A program made the position numbers and the translations under genes. From Myxococcus sp046520405 (GTDB taxonomy: Bacteria; Myxococcota; Myxococcia; Myxococcales; Myxococcaceae), in the NCBI GenBank assembly GCA_046520405.1, contig JBKGHI010000205.1, positions 1 to 16,500 of the forward strand: a stretch of 16,500 nucleotides of DNA, in the 5' to 3' direction. The notes under the pieces were generated by a model. It saw only the letters and a program-made list of their open reading frames with translations. It had not been told where the DNA came from and did no database searches. The number at the start of each line of letters is the position of its first letter. Within the stretch, counting starts at the first letter, position 1. Positions 1 to 6,547 of the stretch are shown here, in pieces.

Positions 1-50
1 TCGGTTGCCCGACCATTTCCCTATTCGGCTAACTAATATCCGAACAGGCC

Positions 51-161
51 CTAACGCACCGCGAAGCCCCGCAGCGCCTCGGGGTAGCGCACCGAGCTGC
101 GCACCTTCCCCGCCTGCAGCCTCGTCACCTCTTGCCGGAACCGCTCCAACTCCGCGTCCAT
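51..161 (-). pseudogene. IS66-type accessory protein (TnpA-like) N-terminal fragment
   Basis: A 36-residue minus-strand ORF starts with ATG at 161-159 and has a strong GAGGAGG ribosome binding site just upstream. The peptide starts MDAELERFRQEV and contains VRYPEALRGFAVR. This resembles the N-terminus of the small helix-turn-helix accessory protein (TnpA/orf1) that opens IS66-family operons in myxobacteria, which is normally about 100 residues or longer. The match ends abruptly at a TAG at 53-51, and the DNA beyond it (1-50) is AT-richer and unrelated, so the gene was cut by a later rearrangement. The family call rests on recognising the YPEALR region and on IS66 genes elsewhere in the window. 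The fragment is too short for certainty. Confidence 0.45.
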
Positions 162-179
162 GGCCACCTCCTCGTGTGA

Positions 180-689
180 GGCGGCAGGACGTCTCACGCC
201 TCGGTTGCGCTGGTCACGACGGGGGACGGCGAGAACTTACTCTTGTTCGCGGTGCCCTACGACGCGCTGCCTCAGTTGGGGAAGGACCTCAAGGACGCGC
301 TAAGCGGCAAGATTGTGCTCGATGCCTGTAATCCCTCTTCGAGTGGGGGCAGTGCCTTGGCCAAAGAGGCACAGGCTCAGGGCGTCGGAAGAACCTCGGC
401 GAAGTACCTGCCGGGCACTCGGCTCGTGCGCGCCTTCAGCGCTGTCGATGCCACGGCCGTCGAGGCCTCATTCAAGCAGCAGCGTGAGAAGCTTGGCGTT
501 TCTATCGCAGGCGATGATTCCGGGGCAGTGCAGGTGGCCGCGCAACTCGCGCGCGATGCGGGTTGCGAACCCGTCGTGGTGGGAAAACTTGCCGCGGCCA
601 GCGGCTTTCAGCGAGGTGGCCCCGGCTTCAGGGCGAACACGACGGCGCCGGAGCTGCGGCGCCTGCTTGGTTTGTCCGAAGCGAAGTGA
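180..689 (+). pseudogene. F420-dependent NADP reductase-family protein, N-terminus missing
   Basis: The frame is open from 180 (after a TGA at 177-179) to the stop at 687-689. A TTG at 243 is the only plausible start near the conserved part. The protein contains LLFAVPYDALPQL, GKIVLDACNP, YLPGTRLVRAFSAV and DAGCEPVVVGKL, in the order found in NADPH-dependent F420 reductase/NAD-binding oxidoreductases of about 210 residues. The N-terminal Rossmann glycine motif (GxGxxG) that binds the dinucleotide is absent, and no in-frame sequence upstream could encode it. Family members transfer hydride between NADP and a flavin-like cofactor in the cytoplasm; this copy cannot be expected to bind NADP. The break lies next to the IS66-type fragment at 51-161, suggesting that transposition removed the 5' end. 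The gene converges on the TIGR02270 gene. Confidence 0.75.
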
Positions 690-713
690 CGGGGCCTCGC
701 GGTGGTGCACGGC

Positions 714-2027
714 TCATCGCGTGGCCAACTCACCGAAGGAGCGCGTGAGCTGCGGCAGACTCGGGAGGGACATGCCTTCCAACTGCTTGCTTTGGATGGA
801 GGTGAAGTCTCGCGTAGCGACCCGCCACTTGTTCTTGCTCCGGATGGCGAACTCCAATGCCAGGTCACCCCTGCGTCGCATGGGGGCACGCTTGAGCATG
901 CTCAAGAAGAGCTCTGCCCCGAGCGGGTGCCCTTCCAGGTAGCGTCTCCCAGACGCCAACCGCTTCCTGGCATCCTTCCACGCTGCCTCCACCGCGTCGG
1001 GCTCCGGCAGAGGCAGTTCCCGTTCCGCCCACAGGCTTGCGTTCTCCTTCGAGACTGGCGGGAGGATGGGCGCTTCCTCCGCCTCGTCCTCCTCGGAGGG
1101 TTCACGCACGAGGGCACCCGCTACCACCACCCCGGTGATGGCGGAGAAGACTTCTCCGGCCAGGTGGGCCACCTTTTTATCCCGCAGCAAAGGCAGGCAC
1201 GCTTCCACGGCTTCCGGCCGTCCACTCGACGGAAGCGCGCGAAGGACGTCCTCCCGAAGTTCCGGGACTTCGAGGAGCCTGGCCAGTCCCTCCACATCCT
1301 GCAGCGTACCCCCCATCGCCAGCATGCGCATGGCGAGCCGGCATCCAGGGAGCCGCGATGAGACGAAGTGCGAGCACACGTCCCATGCGGCCCGCTCTCC
1401 CTGCAGCAGCCCCACCTCGAGCGCCGCCTCCCTCACGTCGGAGGAAGGTGCATCCAGGGCACTTCGGAGCCGCGCCGCTGGAAGGGACCGGCCCCATCGC
1501 CCGGCGGCCCTCAGGGCATTGGCTTGAAGCGACGGCTCCTCGCTGGACAGGAAGGGCCCGAGCTCAAGCCCTGGAATGTCCCGGGTGCGGACACTCAGTC
1601 CTCCCAGGACATGCGCGAGAACAAGCGCGGGAGCTGTGCCTTCTTCCACCATCGCGCGCAGACAGGACGTGAGCGCTTCGCCTCCCGCCAACTCCAGCAC
1701 GCGCTGGATGCATTCCTGATACACCGTCCCATCCGTCTCCAGCCGTCCCAAAAGCACGTCCACCTGCTCGCGCGCCCCATCCGCCACGAGCGTCAGGGCG
1801 GCGGCACAAAGCCTCCCGGGCTCTTCTTCCAGGGCAGGGAGCAGCAGGCGCTCCACGGCGGGCGGCCCACATTCGAGAAGTCCCTCCAGATGCGCAAGCA
1901 GCCGCTCCTCCGGTCCATTTCTCACCTCGCTGAGCACGTACCGGGGGGAGACGAGCTCGCGCTCCCACTGGAGCCAGAGGAATGCCGCTTCGTCCAGGTG
2001 CTCTTCAATGACGTCCCAGAGAATCAT
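714..2027 (-). CDS. TIGR02270 family HEAT-repeat protein
   Basis: A 437-residue protein. The start is taken as ATG 2027-2025, because the N-terminus then begins MILWDVIEEHLDEAAFLW, which matches the characteristic opening of TIGR02270 proteins. The upstream in-frame extension runs into the preceding gene. AGGGA lies about 13 nt upstream. Most of the chain is Leu/Ala/Glu-rich alpha-helical repeats of about 30 residues (roughly 45-330), as expected of HEAT-like repeats, followed by an acidic stretch (EEDEAEEA) and a C-terminal domain. There is no signal peptide or membrane segment, so it is cytoplasmic. The biochemical role of the family is unknown. In myxobacteria it recurs in T6SS cargo clusters, and here it is the last gene of one, 23 nt after the DUF6484 gene. 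A role in effector or adaptor assembly is inference from context. Confidence 0.8.
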   Translation of the reverse strand: MILWDVIEEHLDEAAFLWLQWERELVSPRYVLSEVRNGPEERLLAHLEGLLECGPPAVERLLLPALEEEPGRLCAAALTLVADGAREQVDVLLGRLETDGTVYQECIQRVLELAGGEALTSCLRAMVEEGTAPALVLAHVLGGLSVRTRDIPGLELGPFLSSEEPSLQANALRAAGRWGRSLPAARLRSALDAPSSDVREAALEVGLLQGERAAWDVCSHFVSSRLPGCRLAMRMLAMGGTLQDVEGLARLLEVPELREDVLRALPSSGRPEAVEACLPLLRDKKVAHLAGEVFSAITGVVVAGALVREPSEEDEAEEAPILPPVSKENASLWAERELPLPEPDAVEAAWKDARKRLASGRRYLEGHPLGAELFLSMLKRAPMRRRGDLALEFAIRSKNKWRVATRDFTSIQSKQLEGMSLPSLPQLTRSFGELATR

Positions 2028-2050
2028 GGCCAGCGCATCCCTAATTGACC

Positions 2051-2566
2051 TTAATTGACCTTCACAGAAGCGCCCTTGATGCGGTTGGTGCCCGCCGCGT
2101 GGGTCTCTACCTGCACACCTCGGATGAGGACCTTGCCGTTGCGTCGCAGGGTGATGCTGGCCTCCCCACACCGAAGCACCACTTCCTCCTGGCCTTCCAG
2201 GACCACCCGCCTGCCATCGACCTGGGCATCCAGGCCTGACTCGCCTTCACCGAGGAGCGCCTCCAGCAGTGGCGATGGGGACACCGCCTGACTCAGTCCC
2301 ACGAGCACAGGCTTTGAGAGGTCATCCTCCTCGAAGAGGAGGAAGGCGCCCCGTCGTTGTGAGACGGCCTCCTTCAACTCTCTCGCACTCAATGACACAA
2401 GCGAGCGGGTGGAGACCGGCCCCGACGGATTGCCCGGGAAGTCCACACACAGTCTCCCCTGCGCATCCGTGCCTGCGATCCACCCGAACCGCGGCCCATG
2501 TCGCACGGAAGACTGCTCCTCGGTGGACTCGTCGGTTGATGCCTCACCTTCAGCCATGGTCCGCAT
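2051..2566 (-). CDS. DUF6484 domain protein (VgrG-associated)
   Basis: A 171-residue protein starting at ATG 2566-2564, with AGGAGGAG about six bases upstream; a second ATG three codons in (2557) is less well placed. After a low-complexity Glu/Ser start (about 1-20), residues about 25-95 carry FGWIAGTDAQGRLCVDFPGN and a run ending KPVLVGLSQ, the DUF6484 signature. The C-terminus (ITLRRNGKVLIRGVQVE, then TNRIKGASVKVN) resembles the repeated beta-strand tail of gp5/VgrG-like spike proteins. Family members sit beside VgrG or PAAR genes and are thought to belong to T6SS spike or cargo assembly, though no mechanism is established. Its start is 15 nt beyond the stop of the Imm11 gene, consistent with one transcript. 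Confidence 0.75.
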   Translation of the reverse strand: MRTMAEGEASTDESTEEQSSVRHGPRFGWIAGTDAQGRLCVDFPGNPSGPVSTRSLVSLSARELKEAVSQRRGAFLLFEEDDLSKPVLVGLSQAVSPSPLLEALLGEGESGLDAQVDGRRVVLEGQEEVVLRCGEASITLRRNGKVLIRGVQVETHAAGTNRIKGASVKVN

Positions 2567-2581
2567 GGACTCCTCCTGCTG

Positions 2582-3169
2582 TCAGTAGAACGCGTCCAAT
2601 CCCTCTGCGGGAATCAGTCGGATTCCCCGCAGCCCGGCTTTCTCGATGGCATCCCTGACGGACTCGTGGACGATGATGGTGGAGGTGGTCTCGAAGAGCC
2701 GGAATATCTTCGCGCCATGCACCTTGGTGTAGTCGAGGTGCATGGACTTGAATTCGAAGATGCCGTTCTTGGGGATGCCTCTCCCCTCGGGGAGGCCCGG
2801 CATCAAGGTGTAGACGGACTGCGCCGCGTCAACACAGGCGATGAGCCCCACCACGTTGGCGGCCTGGTAGCCCGGGGTCACCTTGCCCGAGGCTTCATCA
2901 ACGAGCTGGGCCGGGTAGAAGTCGACGTTGTCGACTCCCACGGACCGCAGGGCCTCCACGAACCGGTCGGAAACGACCATGCAGGGAGGTGACGACCCCA
3001 TGTAGTCCAGAAATGCGCCCCGGTCTCCCGCTCGCTTGCGGAAGGTCAGCAGAGGGATCGTTCCCAGCCGCTCTCCCCGGGTGAAAGACACCTTCTTCCC
3101 TGGGATGGGGTCCATGTACAGGTCCGCGGAATTGTCTTCAGCGGGCCCGTAGCGGATGACGTAGTACAT
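2582..3169 (-). CDS. Imm11-family immunity protein, T6SS cluster copy
   Basis: A 195-residue soluble protein with no signal peptide, starting at ATG 3169-3167 with GAGGAA about six bases upstream. It belongs to the Imm11 family (immunity proteins of polymorphic toxin systems). It has the typical beginning MYYVIRYG, a middle VVSDRFVEAL segment, and the block KVHGAKIFRLFET followed by a helix and IRLIPAE. The same K-V-x-G-A-K-x-F-R block occurs in the second Imm11 protein of this window (8099-8695). It starts only 9 nt after the AHH nuclease stop codon, the usual arrangement for a toxin and its cognate antidote. It is expected to bind and neutralise that nuclease in the producing cell. Pairing is inferred from position; the family call is firm. 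Confidence 0.85.
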   Translation of the reverse strand: MYYVIRYGPAEDNSADLYMDPIPGKKVSFTRGERLGTIPLLTFRKRAGDRGAFLDYMGSSPPCMVVSDRFVEALRSVGVDNVDFYPAQLVDEASGKVTPGYQAANVVGLIACVDAAQSVYTLMPGLPEGRGIPKNGIFEFKSMHLDYTKVHGAKIFRLFETTSTIIVHESVRDAIEKAGLRGIRLIPAEGLDAFY

Positions 3170-3178
3170 CAGGATTCC

Positions 3179-3964
3179 TCACGAGGTCTTGCGCTGGGTG
3201 TTTTCGAGAATCTGCTGGAGCTGCTGGTCCATATATCGCTTCCGGCGGGCCTCCAGGGTCTGCTCTGCATTTTGGAAGACCATCAGGGAGTCGAGGTGCA
3301 GCCCCATGTAGTCCTTCCCGCTGGCATGCTGCCGGATATTCAGAATCTTGTCCCGGACGGCATTGGACAAAAGCTGGAGCGCCTGACCGAGCGCGAGCTG
3401 CATCGACACGTTCTCCTTGTCCTGACAGGCATTTTCATAGAACTCCTCAATGCTCTGCAGACGATCATTGATGGGCTTCGTATAGGCGCCAGGATGACTG
3501 CCGTTGTGTTGCTGCAGGCGGTGGAGCGCTACGTCCATCTCGTCCTTCGGCATCATCATGCCGTTGGAGATGTCGTTGATATCCCAGCCCGCGAGCGGGG
3601 CATTGGCCTTCAGTGTCGACGTGCTCTCCACCGTTTCGACGGGGACGATGTGGTGTGCCTCGATGCGGTACGGGTAGGTGTCCGCCTTGAGCGTGATGAC
3701 TCCATCCTTGCGCTGGTCCAGGTACATCTTCCGGATGTTGGTCTCTCCGTGACCACCGCCATCCCAGGGTTCCAGATTCTTCGCGAGGAGGTTGTCCCTC
3801 AGCTTCTGTCCCTGGCGCGCGACGTTCCCCTGGAGGTATTTCGGGTTGAGGTCCTTCTCGTGTCCCTCACAGTTGGACCACTTGCACTTCTTCCGTTGTG
3901 CCTCTTCGGCTTGTTTCGCCTGGTCGCCCACGGGGCCCGTGACGCCATCGAATTGGTTGGGCAT
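3179..3964 (-). CDS. AHH-family nuclease toxin (predicted T6SS effector)
   Basis: A 261-residue protein. ATG 3964-3962 is chosen because GAGGAG lies about 8 nt upstream and the longer in-frame extension overlaps the PAAR-like gene. The key motif is IEAHHIVPVE, with Ala-His-His at residues 103-105. It is followed by INDISNGMMMP (Asn134-Gly135), Leu-His148, and HNGSHPGAY with His153 and His157. This is the layout of AHH nucleases in the HNH/EndoVII (treble-clef) superfamily, which cut DNA or RNA. Two cysteines (27 and 32) lie in the N-terminal part. There is no secretion signal, consistent with loading on the T6SS tip. The PAAR-like gene ends 10 nt upstream and Imm11 starts 9 nt downstream. GC content looks lower than that of its flanks, as is common for swapped toxin cassettes. 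Substrate is unknown. Confidence 0.88.
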   Translation of the reverse strand: MPNQFDGVTGPVGDQAKQAEEAQRKKCKWSNCEGHEKDLNPKYLQGNVARQGQKLRDNLLAKNLEPWDGGGHGETNIRKMYLDQRKDGVITLKADTYPYRIEAHHIVPVETVESTSTLKANAPLAGWDINDISNGMMMPKDEMDVALHRLQQHNGSHPGAYTKPINDRLQSIEEFYENACQDKENVSMQLALGQALQLLSNAVRDKILNIRQHASGKDYMGLHLDSLMVFQNAEQTLEARRKRYMDQQLQQILENTQRKTS

Positions 3965-3974
3965 GGCATGCTCC

Positions 3975-4355
3975 TCAACCCATGATGTTCTTCTTGTTGT
4001 GGAACAGGGGGTCTCCCATTCGGCAGACATTCTTCCCCTCGAACTTCACGTCGAACGAGTACAGCATGAACTCGGCCTCGCCCTTCGTGGAGCCACTGAC
4101 GACCCCTCCCGCCGAGCCCGCTTCGTCGCCTGCGGTGACGCTGTACTTCGAACCCTTCACCATGGGCATCTTCCCCTCCACCACGACCGACTTGGGGCCC
4201 TTCGCGGTGTCGCTGGACTTACCGATGTTGGGATAGGGAATGGGCACCGGGCCAGCGGGGGAGGGTGTCTTGCAGACGTCGGGGAACACCATGTTCATCC
4301 CACCGCTTCCCTGATGAACCACGCCGCGGAAGTTGACGAAGACCTTGCTCGGCAT
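3975..4355 (-). CDS. DUF4150 PAAR-like T6SS tip protein
   Basis: A 126-residue protein starting at ATG 4355-4353, with GGGAGG eight to nine bases upstream; that site overlaps the stop codon of the preceding ketosynthase-like frame (TAAGGGAGG). It is a stand-alone DUF4150/PAAR-like domain: VFVNFRGVVHQGSGGMNM, then VFPDVCKTPSPAGPVPIPYP with Cys28, and near the end NVCRMGDPLFHN with Cys111, Asp115 and His119. PAAR-like proteins cap the VgrG spike and carry effectors out through the T6SS. DUF4150 proteins commonly pair with DUF2169 chaperones, and one is encoded upstream here. Length and ends are normal for the family. It is the likely carrier for the nuclease encoded immediately downstream. Confidence 0.88.
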   Translation of the reverse strand: MPSKVFVNFRGVVHQGSGGMNMVFPDVCKTPSPAGPVPIPYPNIGKSSDTAKGPKSVVVEGKMPMVKGSKYSVTAGDEAGSAGGVVSGSTKGEAEFMLYSFDVKFEGKNVCRMGDPLFHNKKNIMG

Positions 4356-4369
4356 CGGAACATCCTCCC

Positions 4370-5246
4370 TTAGACGGGGTCGCTGCTCACGAGCGCTGCC
4401 GCGCGTGCCGCGCCCTCTGAAGAACACCAGGTCAGACACGGCCCGGGCAGGTAGCCCTTCTTGAGCCCCAGGGCCGCGAGCCCGACGAGCACCGGTCCAC
4501 ATGCGGCGCCCAGGTCTCCGAAGCAATCCGCCGGATGCTCCATGCGTGGCTCCTCATGGAAGGCGTCGCGGTTGGGGATGAAGGCCACGCCCCACTCCTT
4601 CCCTCCGAAGCTCTCGCCATTGAAGCTCGCGAGAACTGTCCGGACCGGGGAACCGGAAGCACCCCTGACCGCGGAACGAATCGCATCGGCCAGTCCGTTC
4701 CCGAGGTAGGGCTCGGCACTGTAGCGGTGGCCCTGTTCCACCCCGAGCCCGGGTGTGGACACGAAGGCCAGCCGTGTGGAGGGCGGAAGCGTGTTTCGCG
4801 AGGACAGAAGCAGGAAGCCGGCGCCTTCACCGGGAACGAACCCATCCAACACTTCCTCCGCGTGAACCCGACCCTCTTCGTCCAGCACGCCCAGAAGCCC
4901 CGTGTCCAGACGACTGTCCACGCCTCCTACGAGGACAGAGTTGGCCTTCCGGGAGGACAGCAGCTCCATGGCGAGTCCCAGCAGCGCGAGCGTCCCGGCC
5001 CGCCCTGCTGGCATCCGGAGTTGTCGCGAGGTCAGGTCATGCCGCCCTGCCAGCGGCGATGCCAGTGGAGGCAGGTCCACATCCGCCAGAGCGGCGAGAA
5101 TCATGGGGGGCCCCCTTGCGGTTGATGATGGAGCTCTCGCGGAGCCGGCTGATGCTACCGCGAACAGCAGTAGCGGTCGCGGCGGCGCGAAGCCCGAGCG
5201 GTGTCGTCATGCCGACCCCGTGAATCCATGCGCCGCGCCCATCCAT
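4370..5246 (-). pseudogene. Ketosynthase-like (thiolase-fold) protein, frameshifted
   Basis: Two overlapping minus frames make one gene. The first runs from ATG 5246-5244 (GAGGAG about eight bases upstream) with a typical N-terminus (WIHGVGMTTPLGL). The second carries the rest, to the TAA at 4372-4370. They join in a GGGGGG/CCCCC tract at 5105-5115. Removing one base there gives INRKGAPMILAAL and a continuous protein of about 291 residues. The fold is that of a beta-ketoacyl synthase, with VLVGGVDSRLD and GFVPGEGAGFLLL. The catalytic positions appear lost: the nucleophile segment reads RMPAGRAGTL with no Cys, and the two usual His motifs read FNGESFGGKE and GDLGAACGP. Such non-catalytic homologues recur beside DUF2169 and DUF4150 genes in myxobacteria; their role is unknown. 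The shift could be a real mutation, a sequencing error in the homopolymer, or slippage. Confidence 0.75.
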
Positions 5247-5261
5247 CTCCGTCTCCTCTTG

Positions 5262-6033
5262 CTATGACTTCAATTGGAGTGTCTTCAGCCCGACCGTGAC
5301 CCGTCGGACCTGAAGGACTTTCTTGTCGCAGGGCGCGGTGGCGCGCCAAAGCATCCAAACGCGGCGCTCCTCGGGCTCGATGAGCACGGTCTCCAGGTGT
5401 GGACGTGGGGTCTCCACCTGGCTTGCGATGTGGGCCTGGATGTCAGGCACACAGAGGGGGAGGGAAAACCGGCACTCTCCCTCCGGAAGGAGGTGCACGA
5501 GCCTCACGGGCTCACCTCCCTTCAAATGAGTGGGCGCGATGAGGTCCGCCGAGGCCACGTGGAAGAAGCGGACGTCGAAGTCCTCGGGCAGGAACGGCGC
5601 GCGGTACTGGCGCCACCGCGAGTCATAGGTACCCGCGTGGAGCTTGCGAGGAGCCCAGGATGGAGCAATGGGAGCGAAGCAGGCGGGAACGGCGCGGTCT
5701 CCCGCCTTCGCGACCGGATGACGCGGGTCCTCCAGGTTCGGCAGCGGCAACCCGTTCAATTCCTGTGTGCCGCGCCGGCCTTGGAACCCACGACCGACGG
5801 GGTTGCGGGGCTCGAAGGACGCATCCCCCCGCTCCGGAACATGCGTGCCGCCGAAGGCCCGCTCATACGTCAGAGGCATGGTCACGAAGGGCTCGGGTGA
5901 GGAGATTCCTGCAGACAGGAGACCCGATCGCCAGACACGGTCTCCCGTGACATGGATGCTCTTGGTGACTCGCGACGGAGAGTTGGACATCCAACTTCGT
6001 TACGGCCTTTCCTCGCGGCGCATGGGCGACGGG
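5262..6033 (-). pseudogene. DUF2169 T6SS adaptor, 5'-truncated and frameshifted
   Basis: The open part (to the TAG at 5264-5262) gives about 238 residues typical of the C-terminal two-thirds of DUF2169: VTKSIHVTGDRVW, PLTYERAFGG, NPVGRGF, LPLPNLEDP and a long beta-rich tail. Just upstream, in another frame, is VAHAPRGKAVTKLDVQLSV (about 6033-5974), the segment that normally precedes VTKSIHV. The frames meet near 5973, so one or two bases were gained or lost there. The expected first 100 or so residues are missing; 6034-6530 holds debris. A start at ATG 5990 exists but would give an incomplete domain. DUF2169 proteins are chaperone/adaptors that load effectors on DUF4150/PAAR tips; one has been tied to effector Tde2 in Agrobacterium. 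This copy is probably inactive. Its stop lies 15 nt before the ketosynthase-like start. Confidence 0.75.
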
Positions 6034-6243
6034 GAGGCTCGCGTTGGTGCTGGCGTTGACACGCTGCGCTCCACTGCTGCTGTCGCATGCGATGGTGAGC
6101 AGGGGCGTGACGCTGGAGCGATTGGAGGAGCGCATTCTTCTCATCGCGGAGGTCACCGCTCGTTCACGCCAGCAGCGCCGCGAGCGTGAACGCCGCAAGC
6201 GTGAGGCTTCCCTCGGAAGTGGCGGCGAAAACGGAAGCGGATG

Positions 6244-6366
6244 GTCACTTGACAGTGGCCGATTCGAGTTCCCCGAGGTGCGCCACACCTGCTTCCGCAA
6301 CTTCTGCACCAGTCGAGTCAGCTCCGCGACTTGACGCTTGTGTTCCGCGATGCACGCATCATTGGG
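6244..6366 (-). pseudogene. IS66 transposase N-terminal remnant
   Basis: Within an open minus frame, these bases encode a helical, coiled-coil-like stretch (VAELTRLVQKLRKQVWRTS) followed by GNSNRPLSSD. That is the hallmark of the IS66-family TnpC N-terminus, where a leucine-rich coiled coil precedes an N-S-x-x-P-x-S-S-D motif. Homology fades on both sides, and no zinc-binding or DDE part follows. It is an old fragment, not part of the intact IS66 at 10780-15393. The rest of 5991-6530 has no recognisable gene. A plus-strand frame over about 6000-6210 is open and contains RLEERILLIAEV, but I cannot assign it. The remnant lies where the DUF2169 5' end should be, suggesting that transposition destroyed it. 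Confidence 0.55.
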
Positions 6367-6484
6367 GCGACCTCGGCCACGAAAGGCCGATCGGCCGAAG
6401 GCGGAACTCTTTACCAGTGACCGCGCCAACGGAGGGTTGTTTTGCTATCGTGGGTAGCGCGCGGCCAGACAGGGGAAGGACTCG

Positions 6485-6547
6485 ATGCCGGCAATATGTT
6501 TCTTGAATTCTGTTGGGAAGGTAAGACAACATGGCGCTGACAGATGA
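6485..6547 (+). CDS. Possible 20-residue leader ORF before the PD-(D/E)XK gene
   Basis: ATG at 6485 is preceded by GGGGAAGGA at short spacing. The frame encodes 20 residues and stops with TGA at 6545-6547, overlapping the first codons of the next gene (ATG 6531) in a different frame. The arrangement would allow translational coupling or attenuation. Nothing in the peptide (MPAICFLNSVGKV...) is recognisable. It may be chance; support is only the ribosome binding site and the overlap. Confidence 0.2.
   Translation: MPAICFLNSVGKVRQHGADR

Noticed and set aside
6000..6210. Plus-strand frame with RLEERILLIAEV and an Arg-rich tail as a gene
   Set aside because: No clear start or ribosome binding site, no family recognised, and it overlaps the DUF2169 remnant on the other strand.
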